DNA from: Candidatus Woesearchaeota archaeon
GTDB lineage: Archaea; Nanobdellota; Nanobdellia; SCGC-AAA011-G17; GW2011-AR18
NCBI GenBank assembly: GCA_016179945.1
Contig: JACPCE010000002.1
Location: 1 to 48,167, forward strand
Direction: 5' to 3'
DNA length: 48,167 bases
The notes under the pieces: generated by a model
What the model was told of the DNA's origin: nothing
The model's database searches: none
What the model saw: only the letters and a program-made list of their open reading frames with translations
Translations under genes and position numbers: made by a program
Part shown: positions 15,388 through 23,284 of the stretch, piece by piece
How positions within the stretch are numbered: the first letter of the stretch is position 1
Layout of the letters: every line of letters begins with the position of its first letter

Positions 15388-16038
15388 TTAGTTAAATATT
15401 ACACTAACATCTAGTATTAATTTCTTAGCCTTTTCTATTACTTCTTTTTTGGCTTCTGTAGGAATTGTAACTTTAAGGCTTATTCTGATTTTATCTCCTT
15501 CCATTTTTAAATCATATTCTTTATCTGAAACATTCAGCATGTTTTCTATTAAGGATTTAATTTTTTCATCATTTCTTTCTACAATTCTATTTATTTTAAC
15601 ATTATAGGTAAGATTTTTTCCTGCCAAAGGATGATTAAAATCTATAGTAACTCTTCCACCAGTAACAGACCTTATTGTTCCAATTAGTCCACCAGCATGA
15701 ATTTGCAGTCCTGGAAAAGGATTTATTTTTTGTTTTACAAGAATATCAGAAGGCATTATTTTTATCAAATTTGCATTTTTCTTGCCAAAACCTTCTTCTG
15801 GTTTTAATTCCAATATATAATTTTCACCAACAGTTTTATCAACAAGAAATTTATCTATAGCTTGAAGAACTTGATTTTCTCCTAAGCATATGATTCTTGG
15901 ACCATATTTAGCATTTTCATTATAAATTTTCTCTTTCTTTGCCAACTCTACATCAGTTAAATCAAAAATTTGATTTGTATCTTTAATTCTTCCAACATAA
16001 TCAATTTCAATGAAATCCCTTTCTTTTGTCTTTGTCAT
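15388..16038 (-). CDS. FKBP-type peptidyl-prolyl isomerase (SlyD-like)
   Basis: 216 residues. FIEIDYVGRIKDTNQIFDLTD, an IF (insert-in-flap) chaperone domain (ENYILELKPEEGFGKKN through GGRVTIDFNHPLAGKNL), then FKBP closing strand LTYNVKINRIVE. The ~70-residue C-terminal extension is typical of long archaeal FKBPs. Acts as a prolyl isomerase and holdase in the cytosol. Starts ~90 nt upstream of the divergent 16126 gene. Confidence 0.92.
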   Translation of the reverse strand: MTKTKERDFIEIDYVGRIKDTNQIFDLTDVELAKKEKIYNENAKYGPRIICLGENQVLQAIDKFLVDKTVGENYILELKPEEGFGKKNANLIKIMPSDILVKQKINPFPGLQIHAGGLIGTIRSVTGGRVTIDFNHPLAGKNLTYNVKINRIVERNDEKIKSLIENMLNVSDKEYDLKMEGDKIRISLKVTIPTEAKKEVIEKAKKLILDVSVIFN

Positions 16039-16125
16039 TAGGACTTGGGTTCTAAGAATATATTTAAAGTTTGTTGTTGTAACACAATAAAAACATTTTT
16101 ATATCCATAGATAAATAAAGAAACT

Positions 16126-16605
16126 ATGTTAATATTTCCAAAAGATGTTGATGAAAAAATTCTTGAATTTTTAGGGTCTAGTGAAGAAGGTAAGTATTGT
16201 AAAGTTGAATTTTCTATGTCTGCAAATACAGATTATTGGAGTAATAGTTTCAAAATGGAAAACCATCCCTTCTTTAATCTAAAAACAACAATACAAAGGC
16301 CCTACTTAGAAAAAATAAACCTATTAGCTATTAATAATTTAGGTGGAATAACTAAGGTATTTAAATGTAGTATTCCCAAACAAACTTTAGATGAAATTAA
16401 AAGTGTTATTTCCACAACAATCACAGACTTAAAAAGAACATCAGAATTTATAGAATTTGAATTTGGTGGGGGTTGGGTTAGAAAGAAATTTGTAAAACTC
16501 AGATTTCCTATTAAGATAACTGGAGATATACGTAGAAGAAACATTTATAGATCCTTTTCAGCCAAACAAGTAGAAATAATAATTGATGTTGTAATAAGAA
16601 ACTAA
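16126..16605 (+). CDS. Hypothetical protein
   Basis: 159 residues, mixed alpha/beta, no signal or transmembrane segment. A Gly/Trp-rich EFGGGWVRKKFVKLRFPIKI precedes a basic stretch (GDIRRRNIYR). I recognise no family. Upstream TTTTTATATCCATAG is a plausible promoter. Followed after 51 nt by eIF5A with its own TATA element, so probably separate. Confidence 0.55.
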   Translation: MLIFPKDVDEKILEFLGSSEEGKYCKVEFSMSANTDYWSNSFKMENHPFFNLKTTIQRPYLEKINLLAINNLGGITKVFKCSIPKQTLDEIKSVISTTITDLKRTSEFIEFEFGGGWVRKKFVKLRFPIKITGDIRRRNIYRSFSAKQVEIIIDVVIRN

Positions 16606-16626
16606 TTCTATTAATTTAACGAAAAC

Positions 16627-16636
16627 ATTTATAAAT
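16627..16636 (+). promoter_or_regulatory. TATA element for eIF5A
   Basis: ATTTATAAAT lies 21-30 nt before the eIF5A ATG, implying a leaderless or very short-leader transcript covering eIF5A, L40e and following genes. Confidence 0.65.
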
Positions 16637-16656
16637 CCCACATTTACTACAGGTTT

Positions 16657-17049
16657 ATGGCAGAAACAAAACTTGTCCAAGCAGGAGATCTTAAAGTTGG
16701 AAGCTATGTAATTTTTGATAATATTGCATGTGTTGTTAAAGACATTCAAACATCAAAAACAGGAAAGCACGGTTCTTCTAAATGTAGGATTGAAGCTGTT
16801 GGAATTATAAACAATCAAAAAAAGATTCACCTATGCCCTTCAGGTGATAATGTTCAAGTTCCAATTATTGAAAAGAAAAACGCTCAAGTATTATCTGTTC
16901 ATGAAGATTCAGCTACAGTAATGGACAATGAGAGTTACGAAACCTTTGACATTAAAATACCAGAAGAATTAAAGGAAAATGTTAAAGAGGGCAGTGTTGT
17001 AAATTACTGGATAATAATGGACGAAAAAGTAATAATGCAGGTTAAGTAA
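16657..17049 (+). CDS. eif5A: Translation initiation factor 5A
   Basis: 130 residues. SKTGKHGSSK contains the hypusine lysine (K37, in TGKHG), modified by deoxyhypusine synthase (6956-7972). The N-terminal SH3-like and C-terminal OB domains (VHEDSATVMDNESYETFDI) are complete. Stimulates peptide-bond formation on stalled ribosomes. First gene of an apparent operon with L40e 1 nt downstream. Confidence 0.97.
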   Translation: MAETKLVQAGDLKVGSYVIFDNIACVVKDIQTSKTGKHGSSKCRIEAVGIINNQKKIHLCPSGDNVQVPIIEKKNAQVLSVHEDSATVMDNESYETFDIKIPEELKENVKEGSVVNYWIIMDEKVIMQVK

Positions 17050-17050
17050 T

Positions 17051-17212
17051 ATGGTAAAATTTCCTGAAGCTAACAAAAGATTATTTGGTAACGTTTTTGT
17101 TTGTAGAAAGTGCAAGACAAAAATAAGAACAGATCCTGCGAAAGTTAGAAAAGGAAAAGTTATGTGCAGAAACTGTAATTCAAAGGCATTAAGGCCCGTA
17201 AGGAAGAAGTAG
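17051..17212 (+). CDS. rpl40e: 50S ribosomal protein L40e
   Basis: 53 residues: MVKFPEANKRLFGNVFVC, then RKCKTK and VMCRNCNSKALRPVRKK. Two CxxC pairs form the L40e zinc finger. Tight spacing to eIF5A (1 nt) and to the protease gene (1 nt) indicates one transcript. Confidence 0.93.
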   Translation: MVKFPEANKRLFGNVFVCRKCKTKIRTDPAKVRKGKVMCRNCNSKALRPVRKK

Positions 17213-17213
17213 A

Positions 17214-18398
17214 ATGAATTATGATTTACTGTTATTAGTTTTATTCTATATATTTTTGCTTATAATTTTTAAATTATACAGAAATAAATTTGAAGTTCAG
17301 TGGAAAATTTTCGCTTTATACAAGACAAAAATAGGAATAAAATTAATGGAAAAAATTGCTAATAAATTTCCAAAAGCATTAAACTTTCTAGGATATGTAA
17401 GTGTTTTTATTGGTTTCATAGGTATGGTATTAACAACTATTTTTATTGCTTATTTTACATACAAACTATTGTTTGTTCCAAAAGCAGAAGCAGCACTTGC
17501 ACCCCTACTTCCAGGAATTTCAGTAAGTGACAAGCTTCCAGTTTTATCATTTTGGCATTGGATAATAGCAATACTTATTGTAGCTGTAATACATGAATTC
17601 TCACATGGAATATTTGCTAGATTAAAAAACATAAAAATAAAGTCTTCAGGTTTTGCATTCCTAGGGCCAATACTTGCAGCCTTTGTCGAACCTGATGAAA
17701 AGGAATTAAAAAGAAAACCAATAAGAGATCAGCTATTTGTTTTTTCAGCTGGCCCCTTCTCCAATATAATATTAGGGATTGTAATTCTTTTAATATTGTC
17801 TTTTGTATTTGTTCCAATAGGAAATGCAGTTACAGAAATAAAAGGAGTTAATTTAATTGATATTAATGATACCTTACCAATAAATAACAGCGGACTAAAA
17901 GCAGGACAAATAATAGAAGAAATTGATAGTGTAAAAATAGACAAAGTAGACATAATTCCTAAAATTCTTGATAAAAAATCACCAGGAGATATGATTAATG
18001 TAAAAGCAAACGGAACTTACTACAATTTTTCTCTTGCATCAAGGCCTGAAAATTCTAGTAAAGCTTTAATTGGCGGGGTTTTTGGAAACTACCAAGTAGA
18101 ACTTAAAGAAAATTACAAAAATTTCTCATGGATTTACAAAATTTTTGGTTGGCTTGTTATGTTATTTTTCTGGATATTTAATATAAGTATTGGTGTTGGT
18201 TTGTTTAATTTATTGCCTCTTGGTCCCGTAGATGGTGGCAGAATGTTTCATTCAGCAATGCTCCATATTACAAAAAACAAAAATAAAGCAATGAAAATAC
18301 TCAATTATGTATCTTTTTTCATTTTAGCAATGATACTAATTAATTTAATGCCTTTTATAATAAGAATGTTAAAATTTATATTTTCCCCATTATTTTAA
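17214..18398 (+). CDS. Site-2-protease-type membrane metalloprotease (M50)
   Basis: 394 residues with about five hydrophobic segments. The zinc motif HEFSH (residues ~127-131) lies in a membrane helix (IAILIVAVIHEFSHGIFARL) and the third ligand motif is GLFNLLPLGPVDGGRMFH. A PDZ-like domain sits between (NNSGLKAGQIIEEIDSVKI). Performs intramembrane proteolysis, probably of regulators or signal remnants. Follows L40e by 1 nt; the HIT gene starts 5 nt after its stop. Confidence 0.93.
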   Translation: MNYDLLLLVLFYIFLLIIFKLYRNKFEVQWKIFALYKTKIGIKLMEKIANKFPKALNFLGYVSVFIGFIGMVLTTIFIAYFTYKLLFVPKAEAALAPLLPGISVSDKLPVLSFWHWIIAILIVAVIHEFSHGIFARLKNIKIKSSGFAFLGPILAAFVEPDEKELKRKPIRDQLFVFSAGPFSNIILGIVILLILSFVFVPIGNAVTEIKGVNLIDINDTLPINNSGLKAGQIIEEIDSVKIDKVDIIPKILDKKSPGDMINVKANGTYYNFSLASRPENSSKALIGGVFGNYQVELKENYKNFSWIYKIFGWLVMLFFWIFNISIGVGLFNLLPLGPVDGGRMFHSAMLHITKNKNKAMKILNYVSFFILAMILINLMPFIIRMLKFIFSPLF

Positions 18399-18403
18399 TA
18401 AAT

Positions 18404-18766
18404 ATGAAAAAAGAATCATCAATATATGAAGACAAAAAAGTAAAGATCATTCTTGCAAATTATCCATTGACTAAAGGACACACAATTGTAATATGGAAAA
18501 ACAATATTAAAGATTTAAAGAAATTACCTAAAGAAGATTATGAATATTTAATGGATAAGGTTGATGAAGCAAGAAACGCTTTACTTAAAACATTTAAAGT
18601 AAAAAAAGTTTATTTAGTTTACATGGATGAGTTGCAACATGTTCATTGGCATTTAATTCCAAGATATAAAGAAAAAGGATTTAAGGTCTTTAAACACAAA
18701 CCTAAAAAAACAAAAGACTTTTCTTTGGCAGAAGAAATAAAGAAAAACTTCATTCTAAAAATTTAA
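18404..18766 (+). CDS. HIT family protein (histidine-triad hydrolase)
   Basis: 120 residues. KGHTIVIWK and QHVHWHLIPR, the H-x-H-x-H catalytic triad with the usual following Pro, define a HIT nucleotide hydrolase/transferase. The N-terminal strand portion is shorter than in typical HIT proteins, which begin with a CxxC or CIFCKI motif absent here. Operon partner of the site-2 protease. Confidence 0.85.
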   Translation: MKKESSIYEDKKVKIILANYPLTKGHTIVIWKNNIKDLKKLPKEDYEYLMDKVDEARNALLKTFKVKKVYLVYMDELQHVHWHLIPRYKEKGFKVFKHKPKKTKDFSLAEEIKKNFILKI

Positions 18767-18805
18767 TAGAGGTAAGCTTTTAAACAAATTAAAAATTAAA
18801 AATAT

Positions 18806-19591
18806 ATGTTAATCGACGTTCATTCACATTTGACATTCAAAGCTTTTGAAAAAGACTTAGATGAAGTAATTGAAAGAGCAAAAAATGCTGGTGTCGTTGC
18901 AATATTATGTTCTGGTGTTGATCATGAAAGCAATGTTAAGGTTTTGGAATTAAGTAAAAAACAGAGTATAATAAAATCTTCTTTGGGAATTTATCCATTG
19001 GATGCAGTTGGTCTTGGTCACTATGATGATGTTCCAAGAGAAACAAGAGCTATAGATGTTGATGCAGAAATTGAATTTATAAGAAAAAATAAAGATAATA
19101 TAATATCAATTGGAGAAATTGGATTAGATAAATCACCAGAAGAACCAAAATTAAAAGAACAAGAAGAAGTTTTTTGGAAAGCGATTAAACTTGCAGAAGA
19201 AATAAAAAAACCAATAGTAGTTCATACAAGAAAAGCAGAAAAAGAATGCATTGAAATTTTGGAAAGTTCAAAAATAAAAAATGTTGTTCTGCATTGCTTT
19301 ACAGGAAATTTAAAACTAGTAAAAAAAGCAGAAGACCTGAATTTTTATTTATCAATACCAACAATTATTACAAGATTAAAGCATTTTCAAGAAGTAGTTG
19401 AAAAAATTTCTCTGAATAATATTTTAACAGAAACAGATGCACCATACTTAAGCCATATAAAAGGAGAAAGAAGCGAACCAAGCCACATTAAAGAAACAAT
19501 AAAAATTATTGCACAAATAAAAAAAATAACAGAAGAAGAAGCAGAAAACATAATTTTTTCCAACTATCAAAAAATTTTTCTAAAAAAATGA
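18806..19591 (+). CDS. tatD: TatD-family metal-dependent DNase
   Basis: 261 residues of the amidohydrolase barrel: MLIDVHSHLTF metal site, SIGEIGLDKSPEEPKLKEQEEVF, PIVVHTRKAEKE, VVLHCFTGNLKLV, and TETDAPYL, all in order. Acts as a 3'-5' deoxyribonuclease in DNA turnover. Separated from HIT by 39 nt. Confidence 0.95.
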   Translation: MLIDVHSHLTFKAFEKDLDEVIERAKNAGVVAILCSGVDHESNVKVLELSKKQSIIKSSLGIYPLDAVGLGHYDDVPRETRAIDVDAEIEFIRKNKDNIISIGEIGLDKSPEEPKLKEQEEVFWKAIKLAEEIKKPIVVHTRKAEKECIEILESSKIKNVVLHCFTGNLKLVKKAEDLNFYLSIPTIITRLKHFQEVVEKISLNNILTETDAPYLSHIKGERSEPSHIKETIKIIAQIKKITEEEAENIIFSNYQKIFLKK

Positions 19592-19673
19592 AAAATCGTA
19601 AAGTATTTAAGTACAAATTACGCAAGAATTACTATAATTTTCCTGTCTTCAACCGGGAATAAGAGGTGATAAA

Positions 19674-19712
19674 ATGGCAAAAAAGAAAGCAGCAAAAAAG
19701 AAGAAGAGATAA
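19674..19712 (+). CDS. 12-residue lysine-rich micro-protein
   Basis: Encodes MAKKKAAKKKKR. Supported by a complete expression unit: TATA-like AAGTATTTAAGTAC ~70 nt upstream, a strong SD (GAGGTGAT) 4 nt before the ATG, a TAA stop, and a hairpin with T-run immediately after. I know no family of this size. It could be a ribosome- or nucleic-acid-binding peptide. Short length means chance cannot be excluded, but a strong SD and terminator on a random 12-codon frame would be unusual. Confidence 0.55.
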   Translation: MAKKKAAKKKKR

Positions 19713-19728
19713 ATTCTCTTCTTTTTTT
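19701..19728 (+). terminator. Hairpin with T-run after the lysine-rich mini-gene
   Basis: AAGAAGAGA and TCTCTTCTT pair perfectly (9 bp) around loop TAAAT and are followed by TTTTTT. The left arm overlaps the last codons of the mini-gene. On the other strand it follows the phosphoesterase stop and may serve both directions. Confidence 0.6.
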
Positions 19729-19746
19729 AATTTTTAATTTATTTTT

Positions 19747-20349
19747 TTATTCTAATTCTACAATCATTCCATCTTTTCCTGGATTTATAATTAAACTTTT
19801 CTTGATTTTATCCTGTTTCTTAAAATTTTCATGAAAATGTCCGCAAAAAGTTAGTATTGGTTGTATTTCCTCTACAAATTTTCTTGTACTTTTGCACCCG
19901 CGATGGCCAAAAAAAGGAAGATAATCAACCTTGGTGCCATATATTGGTGCATGTGTAATAAAAATCAACTTTTTTTTATTGTATAAAAAATTTTTAAACT
20001 TCCTAAAAATATCATCAAATTCTTTTTCTATAAAAGAAAAACCCCCGGTTCCCCACCCAAAAAATAAATAATCCCCAAATTCAAAAGTATTTCTGTGTAA
20101 ATTTATTAAATTTTTATTTTTATTACAAATATATTTTATTTCATCAGGAGATTCATGGTTTCCAGGAATAATTAAGGTTTTAATTCCAATATTATTTATG
20201 AATTTTGAGGTTTTGTCCAATTCAAAACCAAATACAGAAATATCGCCGCAGCATATTAAAAGGTCAGGCTTCTCTTTAATTGCTTTCTCCCTTATCCTAT
20301 CAAAAGCATTTTTATTTAGATGAACATCTGTGAATGCCAGTAATTTCAT
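19747..20349 (-). CDS. Calcineurin-like metallophosphoesterase
   Basis: 200 residues. FTDVHLN, CCGDIS, PGNHE, ITHAP and CGHFHEN give the complete two-metal site in family order. Hydrolyses phosphomonoesters or diesters; substrate unknown. Full length for the small archaeal group. Convergent with the TatD side. Confidence 0.93.
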   Translation of the reverse strand: MKLLAFTDVHLNKNAFDRIREKAIKEKPDLLICCGDISVFGFELDKTSKFINNIGIKTLIIPGNHESPDEIKYICNKNKNLINLHRNTFEFGDYLFFGWGTGGFSFIEKEFDDIFRKFKNFLYNKKKLIFITHAPIYGTKVDYLPFFGHRGCKSTRKFVEEIQPILTFCGHFHENFKKQDKIKKSLIINPGKDGMIVELE

Positions 20350-20373
20350 ATAAAAATAATAAATTAATGCGAT

Positions 20374-20493
20374 TTAAATTTTTTGGCATTCTTCATTAAA
20401 ATAACCAATCATAAACGCAGCTTCCTCTAAGCTTATTTCATCATTATCTAACAAATCACTAATATCTTTGTTGTTTTCTTTCATTAAATTCAT
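20374..20493 (-). CDS. Tiny acidic protein B, overlapping A
   Basis: 39 residues: MNLMKENNKDISDLLDNDEI, then SLEEAAFMIGYFNEECQKI. SD GGGGGTGT lies 6 nt before the ATG, inside the upstream gene A, so the two overlap by 35 nt in different frames. Acidic and helical. Function unknown; translational coupling with A is likely. Confidence 0.5.
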   Translation of the reverse strand: MNLMKENNKDISDLLDNDEISLEEAAFMIGYFNEECQKI

Positions 20494-20587
20494 TTTTTAC
20501 ACCCCCTTTTATGTCAATAGGCAGCCTTCTAAGTTGCACACTAAAAATATTAGATATTTTTTCAAGTTCAAAATCAATAGGTAACAT
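20459..20587 (-). CDS. Tiny protein A, overlapping B
   Basis: 42 residues: MLPIDFELEKISNIFSVQLR, RLPIDIKGGVKNEFNERKQQRY. SD GGGGGTGGT lies 4 nt before the ATG. Its 3' half doubles as the leader of gene B. A strong SD on both members argues they are expressed. No family recognised; the pair sits downstream of the Cdc6-like gene. Confidence 0.5.
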   Translation of the reverse strand: MLPIDFELEKISNIFSVQLRRLPIDIKGGVKNEFNERKQQRY

Positions 20588-20632
20588 TTTACCACCCCCA
20601 ATAAAATTTAGAAATTTATTTTAAAAAGCCTT

Positions 20633-20654
20633 ACGTGCAAGTACCTTGACGTGC
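20633..20654. promoter_or_regulatory. Operator-like element with direct and inverted repeats
   Basis: ACGTGC occurs at 20633-20638 and 20649-20654 around a CAAG-TAC-CTTG inverted repeat (20638-20648). It lies in the ~155-nt gap between the cdc6-like stop and tiny gene A, where gene A's promoter should be. It could bind a regulator or be an origin-associated site. Single copy, so function is unproven. Confidence 0.4.
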
Positions 20655-20743
20655 CGTCCACACCCCATAAAGGAAACATATTTTATAGAATATATGAATT
20701 AAAATATTTAATTATTATACAAAAAATTTAAAGAACAACTAAA

Positions 20744-21781
20744 TTATTCTGCGTAGTTTACAATTGTACGTTTTCCAGATTCATATATTTCATCCTTAAG
20801 TGAAATTATTTTCTTATCTTCTAACTCCTTTAGTTTCCTTTGAAATGTTCTATAACTTTTTCCCTCATTAGACTCATAAATCTTAAAAATTTCTCCTTTA
20901 GTCTTTCCAGAGTTTTCTTTTATAATATTAATTATGGCTTCAGTATCTTTATCTGTATTTAAGTCTGCAATATCTAAAGAAACAATAGCCTGTCTAACAT
21001 ATTCTAAATTTATTTTTCTTGAACTATTATTTTCAGCTATTTCTCCAGATTGTTTAAATAAAAATAAACCAGCGCGTATATCCTGACATGCAAAGGTTTT
21101 TTTAATTATAGAATCAAATGCTTCTTTTTCTAAAACATCAGGAACAAAAGCATACTCTGTTCTTTGTTTTAATATAGATTCTGTTTCATCATAATTATAA
21201 GGTTTAAATTCAATTAAATCTGGAATTAATCTTGATCTTATCCTATCGTCAACTTTAGCAACAAAATCATTATCATTTGTTATTAATATAATGCACCTTC
21301 TATGAAAATCCTCAAGTATGTTATATATTATGTTGTGGTCTTGTAATTTGTCTGCTTCATCTAATATAATAACAGCAGATTTTTCGTTTATTATTTCAGA
21401 TGCTGAATTCATTAACTCATCAAAATTTTTATTATGCGTCCATTTATAATTTATTTGCTGGCATATTTCAGAAATAATTTTAAATGATGTATCTCTTTTC
21501 CAGCAGTTTATGTATAAACAATAAACCTCGTTGCTATATTCTTCTTTTAGTTCATTCAATACGTGCCTTAATGAAACCGTTTTTCCAACACCCGGCTTTC
21601 CCAAAATAATTATGTTTTTCCCATTCCTTCTTTGGAGTAATGGTTTTATGCACGTTGCTATATATTTTTGCTGTGATTCCCTAAAAGGAACCAGTTTTGG
21701 CTGATAGTCAAAATCTAAAAATTGAGGATTAAGAAAAATAGATTCATCAGAACTTAATATATTTTCAAACAATTCTCCCAT
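20744..21781 (-). CDS. cdc6: Cdc6/Orc1-type AAA+ ATPase
   Basis: 345 residues. RESQQKYIATCIKPLL leads into Walker A LGKPGVGKT (~61-69), Walker B AVIILDEADK, sensor 1 ILITND, an arginine-bearing DRIRSRL, the lid, and a C-terminal winged helix (KGEIFKIYESNEGKSYRTFQRKLKELEDKKII). Domain order matches archaeal origin recognition/helicase loader proteins, at the short end of their length. Neighbours are accessory unknowns, so this may be an element-derived copy or the chromosomal one. Confidence 0.85.
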   Translation of the reverse strand: MGELFENILSSDESIFLNPQFLDFDYQPKLVPFRESQQKYIATCIKPLLQRRNGKNIIILGKPGVGKTVSLRHVLNELKEEYSNEVYCLYINCWKRDTSFKIISEICQQINYKWTHNKNFDELMNSASEIINEKSAVIILDEADKLQDHNIIYNILEDFHRRCIILITNDNDFVAKVDDRIRSRLIPDLIEFKPYNYDETESILKQRTEYAFVPDVLEKEAFDSIIKKTFACQDIRAGLFLFKQSGEIAENNSSRKINLEYVRQAIVSLDIADLNTDKDTEAIINIIKENSGKTKGEIFKIYESNEGKSYRTFQRKLKELEDKKIISLKDEIYESGKRTIVNYAE

Positions 21782-21832
21782 AATAAAAAGGAATTATTAA
21801 ACATTTTAAGCTTTACTAATCTAAACAACAAA

Positions 21833-22333
21833 TTATGCCGCCCTCTCAACAGAGGTTTTGGCCAAATTAAAGTGTATAAATTTCAATCTATTATCTATTT
21901 CCCCTGAATAAATACCAAGCATTTTAATTAGAAAATATAATTCCTTACGATTTGCCTTAGGTAAATTAATGAAAGCTTTATTAAAATATAGATCCGGGTT
22001 ATTACAAATATTCCAAATACTATTATATATTCCATCAAATTTGGTAAGCAATGTCAAACTTATCTCTTTACCAGAAAAGAGAATTATGTTATTCGGATAA
22101 GTTTCATCTTCCTTTAATAAATTTAAATAATTTTTTTCATATTTATCCAAATCATCAACTGCCTCTTTAAAATCAGTTGTTTGTATTAATTTATTTTGAT
22201 TGTTTGTGATAAAAAACTTAATTTTATCAACATAATCTCTAGTCATAAGTATTAATTTACTAGTATTCAAATCTATGGGGTTTTCTCCCCCAAAACCAAA
22301 AAAAATACTAAGCAGACCAGTAAAAATACCCAT
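21833..22333 (-). CDS. Hypothetical helical protein
   Basis: 166 residues. A hydrophobic glycine-rich N-terminus (GIFTGLLSIFFGFGG) could be a membrane-associating helix; the rest is helical and polar. ATG at 22333. No family recognised. In the minus-strand group with the CARF-like and Cdc6-like genes, each separated by 40-55 nt. Confidence 0.5.
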   Translation of the reverse strand: MGIFTGLLSIFFGFGGENPIDLNTSKLILMTRDYVDKIKFFITNNQNKLIQTTDFKEAVDDLDKYEKNYLNLLKEDETYPNNIILFSGKEISLTLLTKFDGIYNSIWNICNNPDLYFNKAFINLPKANRKELYFLIKMLGIYSGEIDNRLKFIHFNLAKTSVERAA

Positions 22334-22375
22334 ATATTTTAATGAAAAAACAAGTTTATAAAGTTTAGTAATATA

Positions 22376-22732
22376 TTAAATTTCTTTTATTCCGTCTTTA
22401 GTTAAAGCTAAAAACCTCATACCTAAACCCAATTGTAAAATAGCAGACATCATTGCCATATGTTCCTTTCCTTCGCCTGAAATAACGTTCACTGCAACTT
22501 CTGTACCCGTTAATTTTCCATTTAATTGGTTTTTTATATTATCCCTTAATTCTTCTAAACCAACTCTTGAGTCAACAACAATCATTTCAGCTTGCTTTGT
22601 GTTTGTAAAATTTTCTTTCCCAAAATCATTTGTAATTAAGAATATTTTCTCCCAATCCCCATCATTAACAAGCCTAGAAACGTGCCCCCAAGTTCCCTTT
22701 CCAGTACTTAAACAAGCAACTAAATAAGTCAT
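22376..22732 (-). CDS. CARF-like Rossmann-fold protein, standalone
   Basis: 118 residues. MTYLVACLSTGKGTWGHVSRLV and KIFLITNDFGKENF give the first two strand-loop units. VAVNVISGEGKEHMAMMSAILQLGLGMRFLALTKDG resembles the CARF pattern of a strand, a small-residue loop and a long helix ahead of a final strand. No effector domain is fused and no CRISPR array or cas gene is in the window. Binding of a cyclic nucleotide is only a hypothesis. Confidence 0.45.
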   Translation of the reverse strand: MTYLVACLSTGKGTWGHVSRLVNDGDWEKIFLITNDFGKENFTNTKQAEMIVVDSRVGLEELRDNIKNQLNGKLTGTEVAVNVISGEGKEHMAMMSAILQLGLGMRFLALTKDGIKEI

Positions 22733-22788
22733 AATAAAATGAAAATTAATTTGTTTTTAAAGTTTTGTATGGTTTAGTAGAAATTTAT

Positions 22789-23238
22789 TTAGAATATCTG
22801 CCACCAACGTCTATTGACAATTTTCAGAATTTTCGGCTCAGTAGCTTTGCAGAAAACCTCAACTTCATGAATATATGCATAAGTTTTTCCATCAAATTTT
22901 GGAGCTTCTTTATAATCTTTAAACAATAATTTTACGTATTGAGGAAAGTAACTAAGCATATCCTCAAAAATCCCTATAATCGATCTTACTTTATCATCAT
23001 AGGGATTTCTGGATTCTGGGCTACAAAAGCTTATAGCAGATTTTATCATACCTTCAATTTTATCAAATTGGCTTTCAGGTGTATCAGCACCAATTTCAAT
23101 AATTATATTATTTACTGATCTAATAAATTTCTTTCTATTATCATGAAATCTTTTATACAAATTTTGCAAATTCAAATAAAGAATATTCAAGCTTAAATGT
23201 TTTATTTCTATATATGGATCTTTTAAAACTTGAACCAT
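22789..23238 (-). CDS. Hypothetical protein
   Basis: 149 residues, predominantly helical, with conspicuous basic patches (KRFHDNRKKFIR) and an aromatic C-terminus (NRRWWQIF). No signal, transmembrane segment or known motif. The ATG at 23238 is the first in frame. Precedes the CARF-like gene in the same direction by 56 nt. Confidence 0.5.
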   Translation of the reverse strand: MVQVLKDPYIEIKHLSLNILYLNLQNLYKRFHDNRKKFIRSVNNIIIEIGADTPESQFDKIEGMIKSAISFCSPESRNPYDDKVRSIIGIFEDMLSYFPQYVKLLFKDYKEAPKFDGKTYAYIHEVEVFCKATEPKILKIVNRRWWQIF

Positions 23239-23284
23239 AAGTTCCCAAATTAGTTTTATTATTTAAACATATCTATAATAGAAT

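Noticed and set aside
20588-20743. Replication origin next to the Cdc6-like gene
   Set aside because: No ORB-like repeats or AT-rich unwinding array could be identified; only one short repeat element is present.
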